Notes: a model not told the origin generated them from the sequence alone. DNA of 64,000 bases from Tetramitus jugosus (GCA_937625935.1 OW569346.1:62001-126000); one strand, 5' to 3'; shown: positions 29,265 through 41,427, counted from the first letter of the stretch. Made by a program: numbers and translations.

Positions 29265-32030
29265 TCATACACTTCGAGCATTATTGATGTTGCCAATAAG
29301 CGTCTGTAGGAAAGAATCATTAGCTCCACTATACGCACGTGTGTTTCTCATCAAATCTGGATCAATTCTCTGCCTCTTATTAGAGTTATTGTCAGTTGTC
29401 ACATACAATGGATACTGTGGCTGGAACTGTTGTTGCTCTTGCACAACTGGTGCAAGTTGTGGCTGGAACTGCTGTGTTGAGTACTGTTGAGATCCGTATT
29501 GTATCAATGGATACTGCTGCTGGAATTGTGGTGGCATCTGTGGAACAAATGGATTATTCATTTCTGGAATAGGGCCATTCTGTTGAGACGAATCAATGCT
29601 GGTACTGTTTCCAATTGGTACATATGCCTTCTCTGTTGATTGTGGTAGTTCAGATACATATTGTTGCATATATCCCTCTATATCATCACCCATCTGGAGC
29701 AAATCCAGTAGTACAATCAATTTCCAGTTCTCCAATTTGTTCAATAGGAGCTTTCGTGGATCATTCTTCTTCTTTTTGCTGTTAGTTTCATCTGTTTCAT
29801 CAACGAATTCGTCATCGCTGTTACCATTATCATCTATAGGCTCCATATATTCAGAGTGTTTGCCCAGCCACTTTATATGTTCATGCTGTGCTGGTAGATA
29901 TATCTTTCTGAGGCCTTGATAGAATGTTTGCTCAAACTGAGTCTTTCTAGCAACGCCACTCTTTGCAGCTTTACCACCTGCACTTGTAGCTCGTGTCTTG
30001 GCTTTCATGTGCATAGAGTGGACATTCTCTGTTCCTTCATTCGAATATCTGCACAAAGATCCATGCTGCACCAGCAATTCCGGCAAATGTTTGATCATAA
30101 TATGAAAGTAATAGGCAAATTTGCTCGCTGGATATCTGAATCTGAGGAGACTTCCGAGTGTTTTGAGCAGTTGCTGCAGAAGCTCCATGTCTAACTCTTC
30201 AATCTCTTTGCTAGATGCCTCTACATATCTGTACATAACATATCGATGAATTTTCCAGATTGTAAGCTCCGCTGGATCTGCAATACCATCCAGCACACTC
30301 TCAAAGTTATGAAGAATCTCATTCACTTGACTGCCATTCAGATATGGTAACTTGATGTTGCTCTGATCGAAGTCATCATCATCTGGATCATTCTCTCGAG
30401 CACGAAAATCAAACTGCGAACATCCATTTAACTTTCTGATGTTCTCTTTCAGCTGCTCATGCAATGGTTGCTCCTCACGAGATCTCAACAGAATTTGTGA
30501 CAGAAGATTGCATACAGTTCTCATCTTCAAATGTAGAATACAGATCATAATAACGACATCCATTTTGTATTTCATATTCAACATTCTAGCTGCGTGATCC
30601 TTTTGAAATAAATGTCTTTCAGCTTTCTTGCACATGCAAAATGGACAGAACAGACCATTCTTGAACACATCAGATATAAGAGATAGAGCCTTCAGATCAT
30701 TAACTAAAAATAACTTTAACTTGAATTCAACTTGATCTTGAGTGAATCCATTTTCTATCCACTTCTGAATTTGTTCGAATATAGGCTTGAACCTGGTGTC
30801 CACATCCTTCTCAGTTTCTGATCCAACATACGAGGCGCAGCAAATACACGAGTCTCTTGATTGAGTTGCAAAAGTAGAGAGGTTCAATGGCGTGAAAGTC
30901 ATTGTCGTATATGCGTTTGCTCCACCATCAAATGACAGCTTTCCTTCAATAGACACTTCTCTTGGACCATCTGGAGTATACATAGAATCTCTGTGACAAC
31001 AACAAATAGCAGAATGAATGTGATGTCTCTGGTGCTTGTTTGAACTGGTACAACAATTATCAGAATGAGTGTGACGCACCTGCTGCAGTTCTTTCAATGC
31101 TCTTTTATGAATTTTGTGCATATCAGCTATTGCTTTGTCTAGTTCAATCTGTAGTCCATCCATAATTTTTGTGACACTATACTTTTCCTCTATTTCATTA
31201 TTCACATTAATTCTCGTTCGCTTGAGCGTTGACTCATGAGGTATATCATTCAAATTAGTATAACCTCGAACACCCTGCAGTAAACCATCGCTGATCATAT
31301 AATGGTCTTTCATATACAAAATTGAAAACTTATCTGTTCTTAGTGGATTTGCTTCTTTCAAAATCTGGTTGATAGTTGAATACCTATTGGATCGTTTGGA
31401 CACCTTTCCAGTTTGATCTCTGATGAAACTATCGATGATCTTATAGAAAATTTCTGGATGATATTGAAAATATAGTTCAAGAATGGCTTCCAATTATTGG
31501 CCATTCGACTCTAAAAGTTCAACGACACCGCACATCAAACGAGTAACTGTTTGTTTTTTATGACCTGCATCATCCATTTCTTTAACTAATTTGTAAGGTC
31601 TTCTGCCGCTCGTTGGTGATACAGTATGATTGTTACATTTGGCACAGTTTAAATTGAATAACTTCTTCATGTCTACATGACCAAGTGGAATAGCAGATCC
31701 AGTTGCTTCTGAATTGTTTGAATTCACTAAATTATCTTCATTTAACTTTTCGGTCATAATTGAAACAAGATAGCTTATATATGAATCACGAACTGAGCAC
31801 AATTCACTCTGCAAGAATTGATGTAACCATTTTTTATCCACGTATTTATGATTGCCAATCATCATACCAACTGGTTTATATGCTGCACTTTGTTGTGGTT
31901 TGAAATTCTTCGGCTTCTTGTCACTTCTAGTGCAGTAGTTCTTAATGAGACTTGTCAGATTGAAGTAATGAATGTCATTCACTCTTGTGAATACCAATAT
32001 ACTTGGATCAAAATTGACTTGTGCATTCAT
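29265..32030 (-). pseudogene. RAG1-core-like DDE transposase, one in-frame stop
   Basis: A single minus-strand frame of about 921 codons from the ATG at 32030, cut by one TAA at 31496-31494. Codons 1-178 have Cys pairs (NCAKCNN). The 742-codon downstream part contains a His/Cys-rich stretch and SFDGGANAY (a possible first catalytic Asp, codon at 30929-30927). Next is VNDLKALSLISDVF followed by the CPFC zinc knuckle. Further on is YFHIMIKHLPELLVQHGS, then SNEGTEN (a possible catalytic Glu). Their order and spacing resemble the RAG1 core, where YFH...HVPEI...DGS...SEGNE surrounds E962. The equivalent of the second Asp lies in ILHLKMR, where the preceding residue is Cys, so activity is doubtful. 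The C-terminus is Gln/Pro-rich. An invertebrate/protist transposase family with the same pattern is the main alternative. Confidence 0.5.
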
Positions 32031-32384
32031 TTGTTCGTGTGTTGCTTGTTATTCGTGTTGTTGAAGTTCCACTTTTTTGTTGACACCAGTTCTTCTATCA
32101 ATCATAAACAATCGCACTCAAACAATGACTAGTCATCAAATTCAAATCATAATAACCAAAGATTCGTATTGGAAGGCTTTATTTGGACATATTTTAGCCA
32201 TTACATCGTTGCATGACCAAAAACGAATTGTTGATGATATCACAGCTTAGAATGGGGGGAAGTGGAACATACCCCACAAACCAAGCATTGAACTGTATTG
32301 ATGTCGACACCTTCACACCCAACCGAAACATTTGCAACACAAAACACCAAACCTCCACAACATTGAACGGTGAAATTGAAAAGT
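32031..32384. other. Intergenic region between transposase-like gene and receptor gene
   Basis: 354 bases holding divergent promoters. A short plus-strand frame (32213-32704) overlaps the receptor's first exon in another phase and is a shadow. I looked for a terminal inverted repeat matching the 27.95-28.28 kb side and saw none. Confidence 0.4.
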
Positions 32385-35300
32385 ATGCAACACAAGATCT
32401 TCTTCATCTTCCTCGTATTTGCCATTTTAGGTTCTTTCATTTGTTTCAACAACCAGAAGGGTGTTGTTGCTGCCAGATCGACACCAAAGGGCAAGTACCT
32501 TTATGGCATGGGAGAAAATGTAAATGGAGTCTTAGGTACAGGCCAACCAATAAGTACCATGTACTCTTCTCCTCTACCAGTACTCTTCTCCGGTTCAGCC
32601 AAAGTAACCATCCAAAGAATTTCTCCAGGTTTCCAACATGCTTCAGCCATTGTCAACAACAAGTTGTACACTTGGGGAAACAATTTACAAGGTCAATTGG
32701 GTGACAATACCACAGTTTATCAAACTGTTCCCATGCATGTCAATAAAGGTGATTTGAGGGACAAGGTGCTAGTGGACACTGCTGCGTGCTATGATTCAAC
32801 AATGGCACTCGATTCTGAAGGTAATGTGTACACATGGGGAGGAACTAACGCGTATGGAAAGTTGGGAACGGGAGATACTTTGCCTGTTGTGATACCGAAA
32901 CAAATCAACTTGACTGGAATGAGTCGTCTGGGATGTTCGAACGAATTTGCAGGAGCTTGGAATCAGAGTGATTTGTTTGTCTGGGGAAGAAATGATAGTA
33001 TGTAACTGTTGTTGATATTCACTGAGGTGTTTTTGTTGTCTCTCATACTAACATGTGTTACTAGATGGACAGTTGGGTCAAAGTTGGAAAACTCTTGCTT
33101 CTTCTCTCATTCCCCTCAGAGTTGCATTACCAAGCATGGCCATTGTAGATGTTCAGTTTGGAGCGCATTGGATATGTGTGTTGAACACTGTCGGCAGCGT
33201 ATACTGCTTTGGTTCTCAGACTGGTACGGGTAACACTTCAATCGATGCTCCAGGACAGATTTTGAAGATGGAACAGCTGGAAGCATACAATATCACACAA
33301 GTATTGAGTGTATCGAGCACATTGTATGCCGTTTCGGATCAAAAACGATACTTTACTTGGGGGGAAAACTCCAATTTGCAATATGGTGTGCCTGGATCTA
33401 ATTCTCTCCAACCAACAGAAGTACTGACACTCAATGTTACTTTGGGAGATAGGCTTCATTCAGGCCCGTTTGCAGAGAGTACCTATGTCATTTCTAGCGA
33501 CAATCGTTTGTATGGATGGGGAAAGAGTTTACAGATGCAGTTGGGTCAAAATGCATCCTTAATCAGATCTTTACCTGTGGAAGTATTTCAAATTGACTTA
33601 ACAAAACAGAGGTTTGCAGCAGTTTATCCAGGATATGCGTACTCTTTGTTTGAAATTGAGGATATTGAGTGCTTTGGTTTTGTCAAGAATGACATAGGAG
33701 TGTGTTCTGGTCATGGTGCTTGTATTGGCGAAGACACGTGTAATTGCACAAATCAAGGTTACACTGGTCCAACTTGTAACCTTCCCATTTGTTTTGGATT
33801 TTCGAATCAGAGGGCTTGTAGTGGCGTCGGTAATTGTACTTCTCCTGATCACTGTGAGTGTTCGTATGGATACGGGAGTTTGGATTGCTCCTTGGCAGAC
33901 TGTCCTGAGGCCAATCTTTGTCTGTCATCATCATCGTGCTTAGGTAATTGTTTACGAATTAACAATGTGACGATAAATGATTTTGGATCAGTGTTCACGA
34001 TGAATAGAATGAAGGGAATCGAATTTAGGCCTAGGATGTCCTCTTCAGATGTTTCACCAACATTGATCTACTCATGGACATACAAGATACTATCTGGTAG
34101 TAGCTCTGTGAATATGAAGATCACACACAATGGTGATTCCATTCGACTGATACCTTGGAACTCGCTCGGTATTTCTTCCAATACCTCCTTGTTAATTACA
34201 TTGGATATTGCTGGTATTAGTTCTTCGAACAGTGTATCCTTCACTGTTGTAACAAGAGAAAATCAGAAGATTGAACCATTTGGCGCACCACTCTTGGTTT
34301 CTCCAAACGAAGGGAGAGAGTTGTTTGATTCATTCACTTTGAAACCAATGAATTGGCCGAACAGTGGAGATTTAGTGTTCTCACTATCCTATTATGATTC
34401 CAGATATGGTAGATACATTAAGATAAGTGATAGATTATCTGACTCGAATTCTGTCGTTTCAACACTTCCCAGAGGAAGATCTAAAGACAATATGCTTCCT
34501 ATTCGATTAGATATATTGAATGCAGAGAATGGTGATGTGGGGTTATATGAGACTGAAGTGAAGGTCATACCTAGTACAGATGCTGACGTTCCTCTTGATG
34601 AACAAACCAATAGAATTATCGAGGATGACATCTACTCTAATGTTGTTGTATTTGTGGCTCGATTACTGGACTCCTCGTTCTCTATTGACTTGAGAGATCG
34701 AGCATTTGAAGATATCTTGAACTATACATGGACCAAGAGTTTCATACAGTTGGGTAATGATACTGTACTTCCAGAACACCAATTGACAGTAGTTAACTAT
34801 ATTACAAGAAATTCAACATTGAGTTCCACAACCGGTAAGACTGCAGCTATAGGAAGTTTACAAAATATTCTCCTTCAAATTTCACAGAATGATCAACTGG
34901 ACCCACTAGTGAATACGGATAATAATGAAGTCATAGCAAATACAGTGTCTAACATCCTAGCTGAAGGAATATCTGAAAAGTCTCTCAGTAGTATGCTCCT
35001 AGATGTGACCTCAGACTTTTCCCAATTGTTAGGTCGAAGAAAAATTCTTTCAGAACCTGCAACTGTGATTATAGCTCCCAACTTTGAGCTAAATGTCAGA
35101 ACAGAAGTTGTAGAACAATTGTCTCAAGAAAAGATTTCTACTCAGATGAATGGTACCAACGGTTTCTCTATCTCGAGAAACTTTGGTTCTGAGGTTGGGT
35201 ATACCTCAGTTGCGTACAGTCTTGCTGTGTTTAGGCAAAATCCGTATGGAATCGATCCAGTGGGGTCTTCATCAAGTTCAAACCTGCCTGTTGTTGACAT

Positions 35301-36945
35301 TAAATTCAAAACTGACCTAGGAGAAAATATTCAAGTGGACAACCTTCAGGAGGCCATCATGATTGAATTGGAGATTGATCCAGGATTAGCAAACAATAAC
35401 ATTGAATGCAGGTATTTCAACGAGACAGAAAGCAAGTGGAAAAATGATGGTTGTGTCCTTGTGAGTGTATTTAGCGACAGAATTGTCTGTGCATGTAATC
35501 ATACTACCAGTTTTTCGGCGTTTGTTCTTGATAGCAGCTCTCACCCTCGTGTAGCATCCAAGATTGTACAAATCGTCTTCAATTGTATCTATATTGTGAT
35601 CTGCATCGCTATACTGATTGGATTACTTGTCATGCGAAATGAACAACCAATCAAATCTCGAGCAATTGCACCAGTCATCGGTATGAGTTCGGTTCTTGTT
35701 GATGCCACCATTCAAGGATTAATCAGAAACAGTTTAGCATTAGCATCCAAGTACAAAGCATCCAATACCTTCTCGTATGTGATCATGCTGACTGCTAATG
35801 CTTTAACTGTGACAGCACTGTTTGTCTACCTGGTTCAACAAGTTCGCTTCATTCTGCTAGAGAATCTGTACAGTATCATGGCCCTTCAACGAGATAGTAA
35901 GAGGACAATCAAGATCATTCGACTGTTCATTTCGAACAAGTTGTTTGTAGGTTGTGCAGTACTCATATACTCTCTTGTTATAGCCTACTTTGCTATTCTT
36001 GTTGGAATATCTGCCCATTACAACAGCAACGTATCAAAATGGATGAAACAAAGAGATGCTACGACTACAGTTCAAGTGATCTCTTTGTCTGTTTTCATGT
36101 TCTGTATTGCTCTGGGCATATTTGCATGTTTCATACTTGATATAGTGTTATTTGTGAGTCGGATGAAGCGACAAGCTCCTTTGGCAGACGAAAGCCAAGA
36201 CAAAAAGAAGCAGTGGAAATTTCAAGGAGTGAAATTGTTCACTAGCGACCCATTATGGTTCAGATACGAAGCAGTTTCAATTTGTATCTTTTTACTGTTG
36301 ATTGTCATTCTGTACAGCACTGGAATAGATATCATTTGGAGTAAGAATACAAATGAAAGTAGTGGCGTCTTAATATTCAACACCATTGTTGAAATATTAA
36401 TGATGTTCACAAAGATTGTGGCTTTTGGTGGCATGGTGTGTGTTGCATCCATCCATAACTTTAGACAGAGAAAAAAGTTCCAAGACCAATGCACTGAGGA
36501 TAATATTGACTCTAGAGATATTGTTTCCAAGCTGCTATACAACAACGAAGGATACATCATGTTCCACCAATATTGTCAAATGGAGCATTCTTTGGAAAAT
36601 TTATTGTTATGGAAGTACATTGATCAATTGAAGGAAAAGAACGTGGAATCATTGGAAACAAAGGAGAAGAGAGATATCATACTTCATATTGAAACAACAT
36701 TTATCGCCAATGGAAGTGAAATGCAGGTCAATATTTCGTCCAAAGTGAGAAAAACGTTCCTCTCTGTGCGCAACGATCCAGAGGCAACTCAATTTGCTCA
36801 AGCACTTAAAGACCTTACTCAAGCATGTATGGCAAACATGTCCGAAACGTTTACTCGCCTTAGCACGACAACTCAATACGCACACTTTATCCAAGCCGAA
36901 GAATTGAGTATGGAGTTAAAGGAAACATTCACTGCACGTCAATAA
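32385..36945 (+). CDS. Adhesion-GPCR-like receptor: RCC1 repeats, EGF, GPS, 7TM, RGS
   Basis: Predicted plasma-membrane receptor of about 1497 aa in two exons (32385-32997 and 33065-36945) joined by a 67-nt GT-AG intron. The join restores WGRNDNGQLGQ, a normal RCC1 unit. Order: signal peptide (IFFIFLVFAILGSFI), about six RCC1-type repeats (YTWGNNLQGQLGD, YTWGGTNAYGKLG, YGWGKSLQMQLGQ), EGF-like modules (CSGHGACIGEDTCNC), a beta-rich REJ-like region, and a GPS motif with all four cysteines (ending CACNHTT). Seven hydrophobic helices follow at about 35560-36460. A C-terminal cytoplasmic RGS domain begins near DIVSKLLYNNEGYIMFHQYC. The receptor would thus carry its own G-alpha GTPase activator. 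The ATG at 32385 is used because the earlier in-frame codon at 32370 is GTG. Ligand unknown. Confidence 0.8.
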
Positions 36946-36996
36946 AAAGGGCAATGTGCTTTTATGGTTTTGATTTATTAGGTGGGCCTTGAATCA

Positions 36997-37596
36997 TTAC
37001 CACGAGTGAATGTCGAACGCCCTATTCAACCAGTCGCAACGCGTATAATCCACATTAATCGTTTCGACTCTCGAATCGAAAAAGTAAGTGTGTCCTTTTT
37101 TTTGGGCAAAGTACGACTCTTTGACATCCGCCATATTTAGAGCGACAGGTGACGCCTCATCACCTTTCCATATCGTGTTAGGCTTGTCTTTTCCCAGTGT
37201 AACTTCTTGGACGACTTCATCGCCTTCATCTGAAATGTGAATAACTGAACGGATTGACATGGATACCCTTCTCTCATTTTCTTCTTCCGTTGGTCTTCTT
37301 TCACATGTTCTCCTTCCACTGTGATGCTGTACTGAACACTCTGGACTCTGTTTGTCTTGTGATAATGGTGGAAGTGATAAGGAAGATGACGACGAGGACG
37401 AGGAACAGGACCGAATGTCCTTTTTTGGTGGCAAATTTTTCTCAATCTTGAACTTGCTCACAAAGTTGATATGTTCGCTGGGTTTGCGAAGAAAATGGTG
37501 GATACCTCGGGGTGATGTCGCCAAAGAGAATGATCGCCGTGTGACGTCTGCGTGCGAGACATCATTTATCATCAAATCGAGAATGGCGACATCCAC
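36997..37596 (-). CDS. Hypothetical protein, 199 aa
   Basis: Unrecognised protein. It has a poly-Ser stretch in the middle (CSSSSSSSSLSL), several basic/acidic segments and a C-terminal part that looks folded (VKESYFAQKKGHTYFFDSR, then YTRCDWLNRAF). There is no signal peptide or membrane helix. It lies 51 bases past the convergent receptor gene and just downstream of the CASP gene on the same strand. It may be a small kinetoplastid/heterolobosean-type lineage-specific protein. Confidence 0.45.
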   Translation of the reverse strand: MDVAILDLMINDVSHADVTRRSFSLATSPRGIHHFLRKPSEHINFVSKFKIEKNLPPKKDIRSCSSSSSSSSLSLPPLSQDKQSPECSVQHHSGRRTCERRPTEEENERRVSMSIRSVIHISDEGDEVVQEVTLGKDKPNTIWKGDEASPVALNMADVKESYFAQKKGHTYFFDSRVETINVDYTRCDWLNRAFDIHSW

Positions 37597-37692
37597 TAAA
37601 AGGGAGAAAATCTACCGCACCATTCAAAGTTCAGTTGCCAGAAAAAGTAACCGGTACATTTTGATTGTGATTGTTTAATGATGCACACGTTA

Positions 37693-39957
37693 TCAATCAT
37701 GGTTGGAACCACACAAAGGTTGATGTGACAGCCTGTAACTGACAGCAAATACCAGCAAGTGCAGAGCGATCAAATAGAAGAAGACAAAGAGCCGAGAGTA
37801 CTTGTGCGACAGCATGAGACGTGTCATACTAAAAGTAATCTTCTCTGGTGCCGTCAACTTTTTGTACTCTGACGTCTTTTCGTTCTTGTGGAACTGTTTG
37901 AATGGATCCAGTTTTTGTTCGTACAGTTTCTTGTATTTGTCTCCTATTGGATCCTCGAGATCCATGTTTGGATTGTACGACTTGTTGACGTTCCTTTGAA
38001 CTGATCCGCGCGAGGAACGGTCGGTTTTTTCTTCGTTCACCGGTAATAAGGATACAACTGACGATGACGACGAGGAAGAGTCATTGGCATTATAGCTCTG
38101 CAAATACCGAATCTTTTCGTATAGTGATACATTGTCCTTTTGCAGGATGTTCAGATCGTTTTGAACACGAGCGAGTTTCTCGTTCAACAGTTGATTCTCT
38201 TCCTCGACCTCATGAAGTCGCTTCTTGAATCGATTTCTTTGTTCAGTCACAATTTGAAGCATTGTTGATCCTTGTTCCTTTCCTGACGGCGCAGCAGCAG
38301 CGGAGGCAGATGTTGATGTTGTTGAAGAATTGCTTGTTTGACCGTCTTGGTTGAACATTGTCGCAGCGTTTGAATCGGTTGCTATTGGTGATGGAGGAAC
38401 AACCTGCTCTGAGGCCAAATCATTTTCTAGTTTTTGGATCAATTCTTGCTGTTCTGCAGTCTTGCGTCTCAAATCGTTCAATTCCTCATCAGAAATCTTT
38501 AGTTGCTGCTCTGACTCGGATGCCAATCGCTTAGTTTTTGTGATTTGATCCTCTAAGTATCGGTTCTTCTCAGACAATAATTGCTCTACTGATTTTTGAG
38601 AGATGGAGTCCGGATCCGTTGTCGTAGAACTAAATGCCAACTCCTCCAACATTCTCGCTCGTTCCTTCATTTGATTGTACGCTTCATCAGTTGGTCTCTT
38701 GAGCAACAATTGCTCCAGTTCGAGAATCTTGATATTGGACTCGGAGACTTGCTTTTGCAACTTTTCGCTTCGTTCCTTCTTCTGATCGAGAGATGACTGT
38801 AGATTCTGTATCGTTAATAGGAGTTGCTTCATTTGCGCTTCTCTCTGTGCTCTCACGAGTTCATCTTCGGCTTCATTGTCCTGCTGATTCGACTCGTCAC
38901 TGCCCTTGTCTTGACCACCACTGTTGTCATTGTTACTTGTTGATGATGCATTGCTTCGTCCTCGTATCTGACTCAACTGTTCTCTCAACATATCATTCTC
39001 ACTCTGCAGTGAAACAACACTTTGGCTCAGTGAGGCAATTTCTTCGTTCATGGTTTCGAATTGAGACTGCTGATTCGACTCTGTCTCCTCATTTCTCGAC
39101 TTTACATTAAACAGTTCATTCTGCGCATTTTCATACAATTGTTGTACGCTTGTCAACTCTTGTCTCGCCAAATGGACCTGATGCGTCATGATTTGCTCCT
39201 TTTCTCTGTAGTGTGATAAAAATTCTTCTCGTTCTCTCTGCCACTCACTCTGCTTCACTTCCAATTCTCTCTCAATACGTTTCGCCATTGAATTCTCATA
39301 TTCGGACACCTTTTTTTCCAATGAGTGAATCTTGACATCTTGATCCTTCAAATGAATAAACTCTTCTTCATAGTGACGCAACTGATTCTTCAATCGTTCC
39401 ACTTCATCATCACTCATCTTCATTGATGATGAAGATGATGACTCTATTGAAGCATTTTCATGATGAGAAGAATTGGCAGTCGCCACCAACAGAGCTGCTG
39501 CATCCAGTGAAAGAGAAGGATCAGGTGCCTCTCTCAACTCATTGTACAACTCTAGAAACGACGTTTCAGACGATAGTGATCTCTTGGTCAGTGCATCAAC
39601 CTCATCCTGATAGCTCTTTAACAATTTTGCAAATCTTGTCAACTTTTCAGCATCCTTCAACTTTTTGAAAGCTTTTGTTTCTTGTGAGAGAGTCTTACGT
39701 GCATTGGAGCTCTTTTCTCTCTGTGTGGCAATGTCCAGTCCTTGCTTGTCCAGAATTTCCTTTTTTGAGTTGAGTCCAATCTCTGTTATGAAAAGTGAGA
39801 ATAAGCTTATCGCGCGTTTTTTCTTTTTTTTTCAGAAAACAAAACTACAGAAAAAAACAAACGTACGTTTCCAGTGATCTCTGACCCGAGTCAGATCAGT
39901 CAATACATCAGAAGTCTGATTATGGTCGTCGTTATTGTTGTTGTTCAATGACGACAT
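37693..39957 (-). CDS. CASP-type golgin (CUX1-related Golgi coiled-coil protein), two exons
   Basis: Golgi membrane tether of about 726 aa. Exon 1 (39957-39867) begins MSSLNNNNN and ends with HWK. An 84-nt GT-AG intron (39866-39783) separates it from exon 2 (39782-37693), which resumes QIGLNSKKEILDKQG. This matches the family N-terminus, where a Trp-Lys pair precedes a long helix. Next comes KSYQDEVDALTKRS followed by a FLELYNELREAPDP stretch, the hallmark of CASP. A long coiled coil follows to about residue 600. The CASP C-terminal signature LDPFKQFHKNEKTSEYKKL precedes a single C-terminal transmembrane anchor (LFVFFYLIALHLLVFAVSY). Tail-anchored topology and length (about 680 in animals) fit. 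Function in intra-Golgi retrograde transport is known for the family. Confidence 0.85.
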
Positions 39958-40119
39958 GTTATTGGGTATGATGGAAATGATCAAACAAAATGGTTTTTCT
40001 TTGTTCTTTTTTTTTGGGGAAAGCCGAATTTCGGAGATTCAATGTGAGAAAATGGATCGATTCAGACAAAAAAAGAACTGTCGGGCTTCAACAAAGAACA
40101 AAAGCTGGTAGCTGTGACA

Positions 40120-41427
40120 ATGATGCTGTCCCATGTAGTACCACCCAGTCATGATGGCGATGGAAGAGAAATGGTGCTACAGTCATCAACACTGCCAATT
40201 ATTGACTCCTCACAGGCTCATTCAGTGGTTGGCGCCAACAATATTGCTTCTCCAGGCTTGGATGATATTGCAAGTCGAACGCTGCTTACACCGGACCATC
40301 AAGCAGACATTGAATTTCCCGATCCTGCACGGTCATGCTTGTTTTTTGTTCGATTTTTTAAAGGAGTGATGTATCCGCTTAATGCTGTGAAGCTTTGCTT
40401 TACGGAACGGTATATTTTGATGAGTATATTGGAGGCTTCAATCGTTGGAGTGCTCGTGTATTTGATTCTGGCTTTTGGAGTCGTTTGTGGCTACTTGACG
40501 ACGATTGCCATGTGGCACAAGCCAACGGATCGTAGATGGCACTGGTGGCGCAAATTTTTCCCCTACAATATGTTTGGACTGTGGGTCGTTGTGATTATTC
40601 TGTGGTGCTTGTTCTATATTTCAATCCTATTCTTGATTCTTCTCGTGCCCTTCCGTGCTGCCATGGATGCCAGTTGTCGCAAATTGTCTTTGCTCGTTGA
40701 GCGCAGAATGCGCAAAGAGCAGATTCGGTTGAGGCATATTGTGTTTGGAGAGGATGAGGGATCAGGAGGTGAACCAGCTCCCGAATGTTGCACATGGGAG
40801 TGGATTGTCAAGTGGGTGAAATCCTATGCATGGAGAATTGTTCATGGCTATTTCAACCAATTCAAGTCCATTTTGAAGAAGTTGATCAAGAGATATGCAG
40901 GTCGATTTCTGACATTTGCTATCACAAATGCTCTTACATTTATGCTCGGGTTTTTGGTGCCTGGTGTGGGATTGATCGTGTCCACGATTCTGTTCTTTAT
41001 TCGCCTGTTTTTAGAGATGGGATTAACAGGATTGGATGTCGTAATGGATCGTCGAGGCCTCGGCTTCTTCGAAGTCCAGAGAACAATATGGAACAACTTC
41101 TCGCTCATATCAGGACTTGGATTTGGTCTCGTATTGGTTGCTCTCTTTCCTGGTGGAATACTGCTGCTGTACCCGGTAACAGTCATTTCTGCCACTAGAT
41201 TGTTTGTCCATTTGGAGCATCATGAACACACTGGACAGAGTGATGAGTTTTGGGATCTACCCATGTGCTTTGCTCTTTCAGTAAATTATGGGAACAGATG
41301 CTTCATCAGAGTTATACCACGAAGCAAACGCAAGATGAAATCAATATTGCGTCGTAATAGAGAGCAAAACCAGACACAGTGGCCGTACAACAATGAAGTA
41401 GAGCTTCAGAAGAATGATCCTATTTAG
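40120..41427 (+). CDS. EI24/CysZ-like multi-pass membrane protein
   Basis: A 435-aa membrane protein started at the ATG at 40120; the open frame begins at a GTG six bases earlier. A polar N-terminus of about 70 residues is followed by about six hydrophobic helices (for example ILEASIVGVLVYLILAFGVV, FGLWVVVIILWCLFYISILF, ISGLGFGLVLVALFPGGILL). A basic loop (RRMRKEQIRLR) lies between. The pattern of a Phe-Phe-Lys-Gly start (FVRFFKGVMYPL) and a late FxxVQRTIW segment recalls EI24/CysZ proteins of the endoplasmic reticulum, but that match is weak. The C-terminus is basic (PRSKRKMKSILRRNRE). Confidence 0.5.
   Translation: MMLSHVVPPSHDGDGREMVLQSSTLPIIDSSQAHSVVGANNIASPGLDDIASRTLLTPDHQADIEFPDPARSCLFFVRFFKGVMYPLNAVKLCFTERYILMSILEASIVGVLVYLILAFGVVCGYLTTIAMWHKPTDRRWHWWRKFFPYNMFGLWVVVIILWCLFYISILFLILLVPFRAAMDASCRKLSLLVERRMRKEQIRLRHIVFGEDEGSGGEPAPECCTWEWIVKWVKSYAWRIVHGYFNQFKSILKKLIKRYAGRFLTFAITNALTFMLGFLVPGVGLIVSTILFFIRLFLEMGLTGLDVVMDRRGLGFFEVQRTIWNNFSLISGLGFGLVLVALFPGGILLLYPVTVISATRLFVHLEHHEHTGQSDEFWDLPMCFALSVNYGNRCFIRVIPRSKRKMKSILRRNREQNQTQWPYNNEVELQKNDPI

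Larger units (their letters stand above)
28278..32030. mobile_element. Candidate two-gene DNA transposon (tail-to-tail genes)
   Basis: The transposase-like frame on the minus strand and the unknown 310-aa frame on the plus strand face each other with a 54-base gap. They sit between otherwise ordinary genes. I could not identify terminal inverted repeats or a target-site duplication by eye in 27950-28280 or 32030-32380, so the ends are not defined. Confidence 0.4.

Noticed and set aside
31700-32030. KilA-N-like DNA-binding domain at the transposase N-terminus
   Set aside because: Only a short HYFNLTSLIKN similarity; too weak to claim.
27950-32380. Terminal inverted repeats or RAG-type heptamers bounding the transposase locus
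   Set aside because: No matching inverted ends found by eye; short CAC-type motifs occur by chance.
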